Of a stretch of 64,000 bases of DNA, positions 27,621-40,857 are shown in pieces; within the stretch, counting starts at the first letter, position 1; each line of letters begins with the position of its first letter. The translations under genes and the position numbers were made by a program. A model generated the notes under the pieces. It was not told where the DNA came from, made no database searches, and worked only from the letters and a program-made list of their open reading frames with translations. The DNA comes from Bacilli bacterium (lineage in GTDB: Bacteria; Bacillota_I; Bacilli_A; RFN20; CAG-826): the NCBI GenBank assembly GCA_022482735.1, contig JAKVOO010000001.1:1088837-1152836 (forward strand). Reading direction: 5' to 3'.

Positions 27621-28244
27621 TTACTCTTTTTCTTTGATTTGATTATAACGAGTTTCAATAAGCCCAGCAATACGGCTTATTTCGTTTAAATCTTTTAAGT
27701 CCCCGGCTTCAATTATGAGAATATTATCTTGGGAAATGCTAAATTCGCGGTAAACCTCTTGAGCGACAAGGTAGAAGTTATCAAAGTGAAAACTCAAATA
27801 ATTATCTTGGCCTTGTTCCATCTCTCGATTACGATGATGAACATTTTGAAAAAGTACGGTTTTTGGCCGCCAAATAACTATCTCTAAATCCAGTTTGGGT
27901 AAATGAGAGATATGTTCCTTAGCAATTTCAAGCGATAGTTGATATTGGTGCTCATTCATATAACCCTCAAGATGGAGTAATTTTGTATAGATAATATTGC
28001 TATAAAATGTTGAATCAAATATAACATCTTTTTGGTCTTTATGATTCCACATCAGCGTAAACATTGCCGCATAGAAAGCATTTTGACCTAAATAGGAAAA
28101 AAGGTCCTTGTTTTCGTAAAAGAAACTTAGATACTCATTATTTTCAATTGGTTCTTTTATTAACTCATAACCGAAAAAAGCCGCTAGTTGTCGAGCAAGC
28201 AGCGATTTGCCAGAACCATTGGGGCCGTTTATTCCTAAGCGCAT
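27621..28244 (-). CDS. Deoxynucleoside kinase
   Basis: Cytoplasmic salvage kinase of the dCK/dGK family, about 207 residues. The P-loop is GPNGSGKS, the Glu of EPIENNEY is the conserved base region, DSTFYSNIIY corresponds to the DRS/ERS-type motif, and HRNREMEQGQDNYL is the lid. The preferred nucleoside (dA, dG or dC) cannot be assigned. The start at 28244 has GGAGG at 6 nt. It is a paralogue of the kinase at 29059-29676, with uridine kinase between them on the other strand. Confidence 0.9.
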   Translation of the reverse strand: MRLGINGPNGSGKSLLARQLAAFFGYELIKEPIENNEYLSFFYENKDLFSYLGQNAFYAAMFTLMWNHKDQKDVIFDSTFYSNIIYTKLLHLEGYMNEHQYQLSLEIAKEHISHLPKLDLEIVIWRPKTVLFQNVHHRNREMEQGQDNYLSFHFDNFYLVAQEVYREFSISQDNILIIEAGDLKDLNEISRIAGLIETRYNQIKEKE

Positions 28245-28373
28245 ATTTTTCCTCCAAATGAATATCCATATTATAATCAAAAAAATGATGTTTTTGGCGA
28301 TGTAAGCGTTTTATTTATTTTCCGGTTTTTATCAGTATTCATAAATGCTAATATGGGGAAGGAGATAGTACGC

Positions 28374-29000
28374 ATGAGCAAGGTATTCGTGATTGGAATA
28401 GCTGGCGGTACCGCTTCGGGCAAAACCACTTTGGCCGAAAATTTATTTACCCAATCAGAATGTGACACCACCCTCCTGCTTCGACTTGATAATTATTATC
28501 GCGATTTTCCGGATATGCCTCTTGAGCAAAGACAAAAGCTCAATTATGATACGCCGGAATCTTTTGATGTACCTCTTATTGTCAAGCATTTAAAAGCCTT
28601 AAAAGCAGGCAAGGAAGTTGAAATTCCTAGCTATGATTTTTCTTTTCATCGACGGAAGGAAGAAACTGTAAAAGTGAAGACCACCCCAGTTATTATAGTT
28701 GAAGGGATTATGGTTTTTGCTATTAAGGAAATTAGAGATTTACTTGATTTCAAAATTTTTGTTGATACTCCAGCCGATGTTCGTTTGCTAAGAAGAATTC
28801 AACGGGACATCAACGAACGTGGCCGGACATTAAGTTCAGTCGCCAACCAATATCTATCAACCGTTCGGCCTATGCATGATCTGTATGTGGAACCATCCAA
28901 AGTTTATGCCAATATAATTATTCCTGAAGGGGGATATAACAAAGAAGCTACTGATTTGCTGGTCGCTCGTATTCGTCAAATGGTTGAAGAAAATCATTAA
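28374..29000 (+). CDS. udk: Uridine kinase
   Basis: The enzyme phosphorylates uridine and cytidine in pyrimidine salvage. P-loop GIAGGTASGKTTLAE, the substrate region LDNYYRDFPDMP and YDTPESFDVPL, VEGIMVF, and the lid RRIQRDINERGR are all present. The length of 208 residues is normal. The start at 28374 has AAGGAG 9 nt upstream; the in-frame ATG at 28353 precedes that site. It is followed 58 nt downstream by the second deoxynucleoside kinase and probably shares its transcript. Confidence 0.95.
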   Translation: MSKVFVIGIAGGTASGKTTLAENLFTQSECDTTLLLRLDNYYRDFPDMPLEQRQKLNYDTPESFDVPLIVKHLKALKAGKEVEIPSYDFSFHRRKEETVKVKTTPVIIVEGIMVFAIKEIRDLLDFKIFVDTPADVRLLRRIQRDINERGRTLSSVANQYLSTVRPMHDLYVEPSKVYANIIIPEGGYNKEATDLLVARIRQMVEENH

Positions 29001-29058
29001 CATCTTTTTTTCAGACATTCCCAATTCGTTTTGCCACCTTAAAGGAGGTTCAACCAAA

Positions 29059-29676
29059 ATGAGACTTGGAGTTATTGGCCCGACTGGTGCGGGCAAGTCG
29101 TTATTATCTCAGAAAATTGCTGACTATTATCACGCAACATTAATCGAAGAGCCGGTTGCTAAATCACCCTTTCTTCCGATTTTCTATAACAACAAAGAGA
29201 CAATGTCGTTTATCGCTCAAAATGCCTTTTATAGTGAATTATTTATTCTTCTTTATAAGGAAAGAAATAATGAAAACATGGTCAGTGATTCAACGATGTT
29301 CTCCAATTTGGTATTTAGTGAACAACTTCGTGGGGAAGGTTATATGGATCAGCATGAACTTGAACTTGTTTATCAAATCGCCGAGGAAGGATTAAAGGCG
29401 CTTCCAGAAGTAGATGTTCATATTGTCATAATGCGTTCCAATGAGCAGTTGCTCGGGAACGTAAAAAAAAGAGGCCGAGAAATTGAACAGGGACAGGAAG
29501 CCTATCTTTCAAAACACAACACGAATTATTATCCGGTTTTAAGAAAAATATTTGATTATTATAAGGTTAATGACAAACATATCCTCTGGCTTCCAATTAC
29601 TGATATGGAAGATCCCAAGGAATTTGCTTCGATAATTGAAAGAATAAATCGGCAGTATAAGAAAGCACTCGACTAG
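29059..29676 (+). CDS. Deoxynucleoside kinase (second paralogue)
   Basis: The product has 205 residues with the same architecture as the product of 27621-28244: P-loop GPTGAGKS, EEPVAKSPFLP, DSTMFSNLVFSEQL and lid KKRGREIEQGQEAYL. Two diverged copies suggest separate purine and pyrimidine deoxynucleoside specificities, as in lactobacilli and mollicutes; this is inferred. The start at 29059 has AAAGGAGG 8 nt upstream. The gene is preceded by udk and ends at a strong terminator. Confidence 0.9.
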   Translation: MRLGVIGPTGAGKSLLSQKIADYYHATLIEEPVAKSPFLPIFYNNKETMSFIAQNAFYSELFILLYKERNNENMVSDSTMFSNLVFSEQLRGEGYMDQHELELVYQIAEEGLKALPEVDVHIVIMRSNEQLLGNVKKRGREIEQGQEAYLSKHNTNYYPVLRKIFDYYKVNDKHILWLPITDMEDPKEFASIIERINRQYKKALD

Positions 29677-29690
29677 GCTAGCAAATTTAA

Positions 29691-29734
29691 AAGAGGCGAT
29701 TAAGATTTGAAAAACTTAAGAAGCCTCTTTTTTT
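29691..29734 (+). terminator. Terminator after deoxynucleoside kinase
   Basis: AAGAGGC pairs with GCCTCTT, with an inner TTAAG/CTTAA stem, followed by a T-run; it separates convergent genes. Confidence 0.85.
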
Positions 29735-29757
29735 CATGGCTATCAATTATTTATAGT

Positions 29758-30564
29758 CTATGTAATTAACTCACCGATAGAATTGACCACCCATGTTGGT
29801 TGACTGGAAGATTCCTTTAAGTCATCTAAAGAAGCTTCTCCGCTTAAGACTAGAATAGAATCAACTTTGGCGTTGATGGCGCTTTGTATATCGGTATAAA
29901 GACGATCACCGATAACAACAACATCCTTTTTTTGTATTTGATATTTGTTAGCGATAATCTCGATCATATCCGGCTGAGGTTTACCAATAAAATAAGGCTT
30001 TTTGCCGGTGGCTTTTTCAATCATAAACGCAAAAGAACCACAGTCGGGAATATAACCAAAATCAATTGGGCATACCCAGTCAGGATTAGTGGCCAAGTAG
30101 GGAATATCTTTGGTTGATAATAGTTCGCATAAGTCAATGAGCTTTTGATAGGTCAGTTCTCGATCATAAGCGAGTAAAGCACAATCGGCCTCAACGGACG
30201 ATACCAATTGGATTCCTTCTTTTTTGAGCGCCTCAAGAAAGGAAGTTGTTCCAACGGCAAAGACTTTAGCCTTCGGATAATGCTTTTTTAGAAAAATTAT
30301 CGTGGCTTCAGTCGAAGTAAAGAAATCATTCGCGCTAGTTTTTATACCAAAGGCATTCATTCTTTGCATATAACTTGCCACCGATTGAGAGGAGTTATTG
30401 GTAATAAAAATATATCTAGCTCCCAACCCTTTAATATAATTTAAGAAATCTTTAGTTTGCGGAAAAAGAGCGGAACCATTGTAGAGCGTTCCGTCTTGAT
30501 CCAAAAGAAATAACTTTTTTGTTTTAATAATATCGAGCGAACGATTAAAAATATCGAGTGTCAT
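29758..30564 (-). CDS. HAD-IIA (NagD/PGP-type) phosphatase
   Basis: Motif I FLLDQDGTLYNG, motif II FITNNSSQS, cap region, then FIGKPQPDM and motif IV VIGDRLYTDI define the HAD-IIA subfamily (NagD, phosphoglycolate phosphatase, 4-nitrophenylphosphatase). The length of 268 residues is typical. The substrate is uncertain; nucleotides or phosphoglycolate/glycerol phosphate are usual. It follows the SLC45-like transporter gene by 1 nt, so the two are co-transcribed, suggesting a sugar-linked role. Confidence 0.92.
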   Translation of the reverse strand: MTLDIFNRSLDIIKTKKLFLLDQDGTLYNGSALFPQTKDFLNYIKGLGARYIFITNNSSQSVASYMQRMNAFGIKTSANDFFTSTEATIIFLKKHYPKAKVFAVGTTSFLEALKKEGIQLVSSVEADCALLAYDRELTYQKLIDLCELLSTKDIPYLATNPDWVCPIDFGYIPDCGSFAFMIEKATGKKPYFIGKPQPDMIEIIANKYQIQKKDVVVIGDRLYTDIQSAINAKVDSILVLSGEASLDDLKESSSQPTWVVNSIGELIT

Positions 30565-30565
30565 A

Positions 30566-32044
30566 TTAATCTAAATCAATTTCCACAACCTCATCATCGA
30601 TTTGTTTGCTATCGCCATGACGAACAAAGAGCATCGTGACAAACGCTAAAGCAGCAAAGACAGCACAATAGATGAATAGGACGCGCCGATCAATAAGATC
30701 CATAAGAATGCCGCTGAAAATAGGAGTGGCAATTTGCGCAGCCATTGAAGCGGTGTAGTAGTAGCCGGTATAAACGCCAATATTAGACCCATGACTCATT
30801 TCCACGACCATTGGGTAGGAATTAACATTGATTGTTGCCCAACCGATACCGGCTAGAGCCATTGTAACAAACATAAGGAAGTTGGTTTCTTTTGTCACAA
30901 AGTAACCGAGAATAAAGGCCACGAGGAGAATAACGATTCCGCCAAGAATGGTTTTTCTTCGACCTAGTTTGGTGGAAATTATTCCCACTGGGTAGAAGGA
31001 AATAATCGCTGCCACATTGGCAATCATTAAAGCCAATGCCCACGAGGAGAAATCCACCACCATGGTAGCATAATCACTAAACTTTGAAGTTGCCGCATTA
31101 TAAGCCATAAACCAAAGGATAACGGAAGCTAAGATGAGCAAGAAAGATTTTTTGACATCCTTTGGCATTTTTTCCTTATATTTAGGATCGGCATCTTCTT
31201 TAGCGATAGTTTCTTTCTTTTCAATGCCATAACGGATGGAATCTTCTTCCATCGATTTTGACCAAGGAACCTCACGCACTAGAATCATAAATACGGAAAG
31301 CATCACTAGCATTAGGCCACCGATAAGGGCAAATAACGGGATGTAGTTTTGATAATCCTTACCCAAGAAATGGGTTGCGAGTAAAGCTATGAGACCCCCA
31401 ACCGCTCCCATTAGGTTTATCACCGCATTTGCTTTTGAACGTAAAGGTTTAATCGTTACATCAGGCATCAAACTAACTGCCGGAGTTCTAAATGAAGCCA
31501 TAGCAATTAAAACAATTAGAAGAATGCCGATAAAGGCCACGAGATATCCAGAATAGTTGGTTGTAATTACTTGGAAAATATAGGTACTACGAGCGGTAGC
31601 GACAACGCTTTTTACGGCATCAGAAGTGTTTATCTCTCCATTAACCGTAAAGTAGAAGTTTCCCGAGTCTTCTAGGACGCCAGAAATAGCTTCTTTAGCA
31701 ATAACAGCTTGTTGGAAAAAGTCGACGGCGGCCAAGCCAACAAAAATAACAGCGGCAACAATCGTGCCGATAAGAATGTAAGGCATACGTTTTCCCATTT
31801 TTGTACGCGTCTTATCCGATAAAGCACCAAAAAGAGGAAGTAAGAAAAGGGCGATAATATTATCCAATGCTAAGAGAACTCCTGACCAAGTTTGGTTGAG
31901 TCCAAAGTCATTGATTAACATCTTCGCCACGATATTGTCATAAACCGACCAAAACATTGAAATAAGTAGGAAAGCGAAACCGACACTAAATGTCCGTTTC
32001 AAATTAAGCTTAGGCGCAGTGTGACCAGCATCCGACTTTGTCAT
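30566..32044 (-). CDS. MFS transporter, SLC45/sugar-type
   Basis: The protein has 492 residues and about 12 membrane helices. The loop after helix 2, GALSDKTRTKMGKRMPYIL, is the SLC45/GPH-like RxGRRRP-type signature, and the second-half repeat is GIISTKLGRRKTIL. These carriers move disaccharides or other sugars with a cation. A hydrophilic insert near residues 265-295 is rich in Lys/Glu. It forms a two-gene unit with the HAD-IIA phosphatase. The substrate is unknown. Confidence 0.85.
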   Translation of the reverse strand: MTKSDAGHTAPKLNLKRTFSVGFAFLLISMFWSVYDNIVAKMLINDFGLNQTWSGVLLALDNIIALFLLPLFGALSDKTRTKMGKRMPYILIGTIVAAVIFVGLAAVDFFQQAVIAKEAISGVLEDSGNFYFTVNGEINTSDAVKSVVATARSTYIFQVITTNYSGYLVAFIGILLIVLIAMASFRTPAVSLMPDVTIKPLRSKANAVINLMGAVGGLIALLATHFLGKDYQNYIPLFALIGGLMLVMLSVFMILVREVPWSKSMEEDSIRYGIEKKETIAKEDADPKYKEKMPKDVKKSFLLILASVILWFMAYNAATSKFSDYATMVVDFSSWALALMIANVAAIISFYPVGIISTKLGRRKTILGGIVILLVAFILGYFVTKETNFLMFVTMALAGIGWATINVNSYPMVVEMSHGSNIGVYTGYYYTASMAAQIATPIFSGILMDLIDRRVLFIYCAVFAALAFVTMLFVRHGDSKQIDDEVVEIDLD

Positions 32045-32112
32045 AAATTATGCTCCTTTATGTTTTAAAACGACTTTCATCACCATATTATCACTTATTT
32101 GGTGGCTAAGCA

Positions 32113-32844
32113 TTAAAGTTTTATCGTCTCAAAAATGATATTGTCGCTATATTTGCGCCCTTTTTGCAATTTTTCTTCACTATTGATAGTCCAACTTAAA
32201 ATTGGCATTCCTTTTTTTCTTAGATGACGTATACGCCAGAAAGGAAGAAAATTAATATCGTAAGATACGAAATCAGGATGTGAAATTTTATTTACGAGCA
32301 AGGTTTTAAAAACAAAGTGAACCATTTTGCTTTGTCCGGGCAAGTCCTTGCTGATTAATTGTCCATAGGGAAAGCGATTTGGATATTGCTGGCGTATATA
32401 CTTAATTGCATAGGGATTGAATGATTGAATGGCAGTATTTTCCAAAAAGGGATACTTCTCAAGGGATTTCATAACGAGATCAACCAATTTCGGATTAAAA
32501 TCGTTTTCAACTTTTAGTTCAATAAGTAGGGGCACTTTACCATTAACGATGGCAAGGACATTATCAAAAGATGGAATCAGTTCTCCACCAATTAATAAAG
32601 GATATTCCTTTAATTCTTCATGAGTTAAATTTTCCACGAGGCCATCTTTACCTGTCACCCTTTTTAAATTGTTATCGTGGACAACGACTAAACTTCCATC
32701 CTTTATTAAATGGACGTCAAGTTCAATTCCATAGCCAGCGTTGATAGCGTTTTGAAAAGCTCCAAGGGAGTTTTCTGCAAATTGTTGATTATGTAATCCA
32801 CGGTGAGCCAACGGCGTTTTCAAAAAATTAGTGAATTTAGTCAT
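32113..32844 (-). CDS. Glycerophosphodiester phosphodiesterase
   Basis: This 243-residue GDPD has a complete active-site pattern: LAHRGLHNQQFAENSL (catalytic His, Arg and Glu), ELDVHLIKDG (metal-binding Glu and Asp) and VVHDNNLKRVTG (second His). It hydrolyses glycerophosphodiesters from phospholipid or teichoic-acid turnover to glycerol-3-phosphate. No signal peptide is present, so it acts in the cytoplasm. It stands alone, 68 bp upstream of the transporter gene on the same strand. Confidence 0.94.
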   Translation of the reverse strand: MTKFTNFLKTPLAHRGLHNQQFAENSLGAFQNAINAGYGIELDVHLIKDGSLVVVHDNNLKRVTGKDGLVENLTHEELKEYPLLIGGELIPSFDNVLAIVNGKVPLLIELKVENDFNPKLVDLVMKSLEKYPFLENTAIQSFNPYAIKYIRQQYPNRFPYGQLISKDLPGQSKMVHFVFKTLLVNKISHPDFVSYDINFLPFWRIRHLRKKGMPILSWTINSEEKLQKGRKYSDNIIFETIKL

Positions 32845-33098
32845 AATAATTTACCTGGACTTTCTTTTTAATTGTTTATTTTATGCCTATGTTTGTCAAT
32901 TGTGTTTTGCGATTGATTAGTTATATTTAACTTTATGGTGATAAATAACGAATTACTCTTAATTGAAATTATTAGTTAAAATCATCTCTTTTAACCCAAT
33001 AAAAAGAATGAATGCTTAATATAAAGGAAAAATAATAACATTAATGTTTTTTTCAAACTTCATCTATAATATTAAAATAAAAGTGAGGATTTAAAAGT

Positions 33099-34310
33099 AT
33101 GGACCCAAAAATTAAAGAGTATTTACTAGCTGAAACCAATCGTCAAAATGATGGACTGGAACTAATTGCAAGTGAAAACTTTGCATCTAAGGAAGTTCGT
33201 GCACTTTGTGGCTCAATTCTTACAAATAAATATGCTGAAGGCTTTCCTGGACATCGCTATTATGGTGGCTGTATCAATATCGATTTAATCGAAAATCGGG
33301 CAATAGAATTAGTGAGTAAAATTTTTGATGCTAAGTACGCTAATGTTCAGCCTCATAGTGGTTCACAGGCTAATATGATTGCCTATTATGCCACTTTAAA
33401 TCCTGGGGACAAAATATTATCGCTCGGATTAGATGAAGGCGGGCATTTAACTCACGGATCGAAAGTTAATTTTTCTAGCAAGTACTATAATTTTATTCAT
33501 TACCATCTTCTAGATGACGGACATATTGACTATGCAGGTCTTTTAAAACTTGCTCAAGAAGAAAAGCCTCAGATGATTTTAGCGGGATTTTCCGCCTATC
33601 CATACACCATTGATTTTGAAAAAATTGGTGACATTGCTCATAGTGTCGGGGCAGTTTTTATGGTTGACATGGCTCACATTGCGGGCTTAATTGCTGCTGG
33701 ACTGCATCCTAATCCTCTGCCTTTTGCCGATATTGTAACTTCAACCACGCATAAAACATTGCGGGGACCACGGGGCGGAATTGTACTTACTAATAGCGAA
33801 CAGATAATTGCCAAAGTAAATAAAGCCACTTTTCCCGGACTTCAAGGTGGACCTTTGGAGAATATAATTGGGGCTAAAGCTCAGTGCTTTTTTGAAGCTA
33901 GTCAACCTGAATTTAAAGAATATGCGCGCCAAATTATTGCTAACACAAAAGCGTGTGCAAATGAATTTGCGCACCTAAGAGATGTGGTAAGCGGAACAGA
34001 TAATCATTTGTTTTTATTAAATACTAAGGTAAGTTTTGGTCTTACAGGCGACAAAGTGGAAAAAATGCTTGAAGAGATTGGCATTACTGTCAATAAAAAT
34101 ATGTTGCCTCATGATGATGAGAGGCCAACTGTTACCAGTGGAATTAGAATTGGTTTCGCTGCTCTCTCAACTAGAGGAATTAATGAGGATGGGGCAAAGG
34201 AAGTCGCCCGAATTATCGATAGTTTCTTGAAGAATAAAGTTACAAAAGAGGAAGCTTTAACGCAAGTAAAAGAATTGGCCGGCAGTTTAAAAAATATTGC
34301 TGAGTTATAG
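33099..34310 (+). CDS. glyA: Serine hydroxymethyltransferase
   Basis: A PLP enzyme interconverting serine and glycine with tetrahydrofolate. The N-terminal LIASENFAS, HSGSQAN, and the PLP-lysine segment TSTTHKTLRGPRGG (K219) are present. At 403 residues it is slightly shorter than the usual 410-420. GAGG lies 11 nt upstream, and a TATAAT at 33065-33070 is the likely -10. No glycine, SAM or THF riboswitch fold was recognised in the 250-bp upstream region. Confidence 0.97.
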   Translation: MDPKIKEYLLAETNRQNDGLELIASENFASKEVRALCGSILTNKYAEGFPGHRYYGGCINIDLIENRAIELVSKIFDAKYANVQPHSGSQANMIAYYATLNPGDKILSLGLDEGGHLTHGSKVNFSSKYYNFIHYHLLDDGHIDYAGLLKLAQEEKPQMILAGFSAYPYTIDFEKIGDIAHSVGAVFMVDMAHIAGLIAAGLHPNPLPFADIVTSTTHKTLRGPRGGIVLTNSEQIIAKVNKATFPGLQGGPLENIIGAKAQCFFEASQPEFKEYARQIIANTKACANEFAHLRDVVSGTDNHLFLLNTKVSFGLTGDKVEKMLEEIGITVNKNMLPHDDERPTVTSGIRIGFAALSTRGINEDGAKEVARIIDSFLKNKVTKEEALTQVKELAGSLKNIAEL

Positions 34311-34411
34311 AGAGAATTAGATGTTTTAGAATGAAGATATAAAAGTTTTTATGCGATTAATACTGGGGATGGATAGGGCTATAAACTGCATTATTTATCA
34401 AGTTTAATTAG

Positions 34412-34440
34412 TTTCAAACTATAGCGGGTTATGTTATAAT
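34412..34440 (+). promoter_or_regulatory. atp operon promoter
   Basis: TTTCAA (34412-34417) and TATAAT (34435-34440) with 17-bp spacing, about 33 bp upstream of atpI. Confidence 0.6.
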
Positions 34441-34472
34441 TTATTCGTCGTCATCGACCAATTATCGTAAAT

Positions 34473-34880
34473 ATGGAAAATAAATCATTTAATCAACATG
34501 CTCTTCTTGTAGCGGCAATTATTTCCGCTTTAGGGACTATCGTCTTCGGAATACTTTGGGCACTCATCGGCACGATGAGTTTGTTTTTGGGGTGGGTGCT
34601 AGGAGTAGTTGTTGGGTTTATAAACTATGGTCTAATCGCTTTTCAAACTTCGATGACAATCAGTGGAGATACTCGGCCCTTTGCTACCATATTAGCAGGC
34701 GGAGGTTTCTTTATTAGGATTCTGCTTTATGGAGGAGCGATGTTTCTTTCCTTGCTACTATGGAAGAAAGGATATGATGTCTTTAATGTATTCGCTGTAT
34801 TTGGTGGCTTTTTCCCCGTTCGTATTGGGCTATATCTTGCCGAATTCTACGAACGTAAAAAGCGGAGTTCAAAGTCTTAA
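34473..34880 (+). CDS. atpI: ATP synthase protein I-like membrane protein
   Basis: A 135-residue protein with four hydrophobic helices at the first position of the atp operon, where AtpI (c-ring assembly or Mg2+ uptake aid) is found in Bacillota. Sequence signatures are weak, so the call rests on topology and position, with a basic tail ERKKRSSKS. No Shine-Dalgarno precedes the ATG. The gap to atpB is 11 nt. Confidence 0.7.
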   Translation: MENKSFNQHALLVAAIISALGTIVFGILWALIGTMSLFLGWVLGVVVGFINYGLIAFQTSMTISGDTRPFATILAGGGFFIRILLYGGAMFLSLLLWKKGYDVFNVFAVFGGFFPVRIGLYLAEFYERKKRSSKS

Positions 34881-34891
34881 GGTAAAGTAAT

Positions 34892-35954
<1,063 letters not shown>

Positions 35955-35979
35955 AATATTTTGTTAGGGAGATGGTTTT

Positions 35980-36516
35980 ATGTGGATTTTTTCCAGTGGT
36001 TCGCCATTTAATGCCGATGATTTTTATCGCAAACTGATACCAGAAAATATCTGGTCTTTAGTCACGCAACTGTTGGCTTTTGGTGTGCTTGTTATTATCG
36101 TTGTTAAACTCGTGTATAAGCCGGTAAAGAAGATGCTTATAACTCGAGCGGATTACATTGAAAAAAATATCAAAGATGCCGAATCCCAAAAAAAAGAAAT
36201 GGAAGACAAATTAGCCGCCGCCGAAGCGCTTGTTCTTGAAGAAAGAAAAAAAGCCCTTAATTTAGTTATGGAGGCAAAGGCGCAAACCGAAGTGGCCAAA
36301 GAGAAAATGATGGCGGAAGCTAAAGCGGCCGCTCGGCAGGAAAAACAGAAGGCATTAGAAGAAATTAAACAAGCTCGTCAGGAAGCAGAAGCGGCCATTC
36401 ATGATGAGATTGTTAATGTTGCCCTTTTAGCTTCTAAAGAAGTCTTAGGCCGCGAGATTAACGAAACGGATAATCGTCGTCTGGTTGATGATTTTATCAA
36501 GGATATAAAGAACTGA
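35980..36516 (+). CDS. atpF: ATP synthase Fo subunit b
   Basis: The 178-residue peripheral stalk subunit has one N-terminal membrane helix (about 24-46) and a long Lys/Glu/Ala-rich coiled coil (about 60-145) that reaches the delta subunit. The length is typical of Bacillota. It lies 25 nt after atpE with GGGAG before the ATG. Confidence 0.95.
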   Translation: MWIFSSGSPFNADDFYRKLIPENIWSLVTQLLAFGVLVIIVVKLVYKPVKKMLITRADYIEKNIKDAESQKKEMEDKLAAAEALVLEERKKALNLVMEAKAQTEVAKEKMMAEAKAAARQEKQKALEEIKQARQEAEAAIHDEIVNVALLASKEVLGREINETDNRRLVDDFIKDIKN

Positions 36517-36517
36517 T

Positions 36518-37060
36518 ATGGAAAGCATTGCCGAACGTTATGCGACAGCCCTACATGGTATTGCAAAGGAAGAAAAGAGAACTGATCAATATTTAGAAGC
36601 AGTTTCTTTTCTGCTTCGGACTTTTCGTGAATTTCCCGATTTTTATGCGGTTTTGACATCGGAATTTATTAGAAGAGAAGATCGCCATCGCATCATCGAT
36701 AAGGTTTTTAAGCAATTTGATATGCCGCTTTTGATTAATTTTATCGATTTATTGATTGACCGTCATCGACTTCGGGATATCAAAGAAATAGCAAAAAAGT
36801 TTCGTTATTTAGTTAATGCTGATAAAGGAATTGAGGAGGGAATTGCCTTCTCATCGCAACCATTGACCGATGACGAATTGATAAAACTAAAGCAGGCACT
36901 ATCTACCGTTCGCGCTCATCAGGTGGAGTTAACGAATCGGTTAGAGCCAAATTTGATTGGCGGAGTGAAAGTTACTATTGGTGATGAGGTTTATGATGGC
37001 TCGGTCAGTCATCAAATAAACGAGTTATTACTCAAGTTGCGCAAAGGAAAGGCGGAGTAA
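36518..37060 (+). CDS. atpH: ATP synthase F1 subunit delta
   Basis: A 180-residue stalk connector (OSCP-like). The N-terminal helical domain starts [11 protein letters not shown], and the C-terminal part contains the conserved [21 protein letters not shown]. It starts 1 nt after the atpF stop and ends 1 nt before atpA. Confidence 0.95.
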   Translation: MESIAERYATALHGIAKEEKRTDQYLEAVSFLLRTFREFPDFYAVLTSEFIRREDRHRIIDKVFKQFDMPLLINFIDLLIDRHRLRDIKEIAKKFRYLVNADKGIEEGIAFSSQPLTDDELIKLKQALSTVRAHQVELTNRLEPNLIGGVKVTIGDEVYDGSVSHQINELLLKLRKGKAE

Positions 37061-37061
37061 A

Positions 37062-38588
37062 ATGACAATCAATACAAATGAAATTAGCGCTTTAATTAAA
37101 GCGGAAATCAAAAATTATAAAACTCAAATTGTCGCTAGTGATGTAGGGACAATTGTAAGTATTGGCGATGGTATTGCCATTATCTATGGATTAGATAGTG
37201 CGATGCTCGGCGAATTGCTTCTTTTTCCTGGCGATGTTTATGGTATGGTGCAAAACTTGGAGCCGGATAATGTGGGTGCCGTTCTTTTAGGGGATGATTA
37301 TGAGATAAAAGAGGGCGACACCGTTAAGCGAACGGGTAAAGTGGTAGAAGTTCCCGTTGGCGATGGACTAATTGGCCGAGTTGTTAACGCTATCGGACAG
37401 CCCATTGATGGATTAGGCCCGATTAAATATTCTAAGACAAGACCAATTGAGCGAATTGCACCAGGAGTTATGCTCCGGCAACCCGTCAACGAACCTTTAT
37501 TGACCGGCATTAAAGCCATTGATTCAATGATTCCAATTGGTAAGGGGCAACGGGAATTAATTATTGGTGATCGCCAAACAGGAAAGACGGCAATTGCCAT
37601 CGATGCGATAATTAATCAAAAAGATAAAAATGTCCTTTGTGTATATGTTGCTATCGGCCAAAAACAGAGTAGTGTTGCGAACATTGCCGATCGTTTAAGA
37701 CATGAAGGGGCAATGGAATATACGACGATAGTTTCGGCTACGGCCAGTGAACTGGCCCCCTTGCAAATGATTGCTCCATTTGCTGGAGTAAGCATTGCTG
37801 AAGAGTGGATGGAAAAAGGAAAAAATGTCTTAATTGTCTATGATGATTTATCAAAGCATGCTGTTGCTTATCGTACTTTATCATTACTATTGAAAAGAGC
37901 TCCCGGACGGGAAGCTTATCCTGGAGATATTTTTTATCTTCACTCGCGGCTATTAGAAAGAGCATGCCGTCTATCAGATGAAAATGGTGGCGGATCAATT
38001 ACCGCTTTGCCAATCATTGAAACTCAAGCTGGTGATCGTTCGGCCTATATTCCAACTAATGTCATTTCTATTACCGATGGGCAGATATTCCTAATGTCTT
38101 CGCTTTTTGCTTCCGGTCAAAGACCAGCTATTGATAGTGGACAATCCGTCTCTCGAGTTGGTGGTTCAGCCCAAATAAAAGCGATGCGCCAAGTGGCGGG
38201 GTCATTAAAAATCGAATTGGCAAACTACCGTGAGTTACAAAGCTTCTCCCAATTTGGTAGCGATTTAGATGCCTCCACAAAAAGAGTGCTTCGACATGGG
38301 GAAGTGCTGATGGAAGTTCTTCGTCAACCCCAATATACCCCCTTCAAGTTGGAGCAAGAAATTTTTGAATTGCTGATTGCTAAATCGCGTCTTTTAGAGG
38401 ATATCCCTCTAACTTCGATTCACACTTTTTTAGAAGAGGCTTATGGAACCTTGACTATACAACATCCAGAATATTTAGCTTCGGTTATGCAAAACAAAAA
38501 ATTCGTTGATGATTTAGAAGAAAAAATAGTGACATTTGTAAAAGATTTATTAGCCACAAAGACATTTACAAATGATGAGGCCGTATAA
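37062..38588 (+). CDS. atpA: ATP synthase F1 subunit alpha
   Basis: The 508-residue non-catalytic nucleotide-binding subunit has P-loop [15 protein letters not shown] and signature [17 protein letters not shown]; the arginine finger region is within the latter. Full length. 1-nt gap from atpH and 2-nt gap to atpG. Confidence 0.98.
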   Translation: MTINTNEISALIKAEIKNYKTQIVASDVGTIVSIGDGIAIIYGLDSAMLGELLLFPGDVYGMVQNLEPDNVGAVLLGDDYEIKEGDTVKRTGKVVEVPVGDGLIGRVVNAIGQPIDGLGPIKYSKTRPIERIAPGVMLRQPVNEPLLTGIKAIDSMIPIGKGQRELIIGDRQTGKTAIAIDAIINQKDKNVLCVYVAIGQKQSSVANIADRLRHEGAMEYTTIVSATASELAPLQMIAPFAGVSIAEEWMEKGKNVLIVYDDLSKHAVAYRTLSLLLKRAPGREAYPGDIFYLHSRLLERACRLSDENGGGSITALPIIETQAGDRSAYIPTNVISITDGQIFLMSSLFASGQRPAIDSGQSVSRVGGSAQIKAMRQVAGSLKIELANYRELQSFSQFGSDLDASTKRVLRHGEVLMEVLRQPQYTPFKLEQEIFELLIAKSRLLEDIPLTSIHTFLEEAYGTLTIQHPEYLASVMQNKKFVDDLEEKIVTFVKDLLATKTFTNDEAV

Positions 38589-38590
38589 CT

Positions 38591-40856
<2,266 letters not shown>

Positions 40857-40857
40857 T

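Noticed and set aside
32845..33098. Riboswitch upstream of glyA
   Set aside because: No glycine, SAM, ZTP or THF aptamer signature recognised; only a TATAAT and AT-rich DNA.
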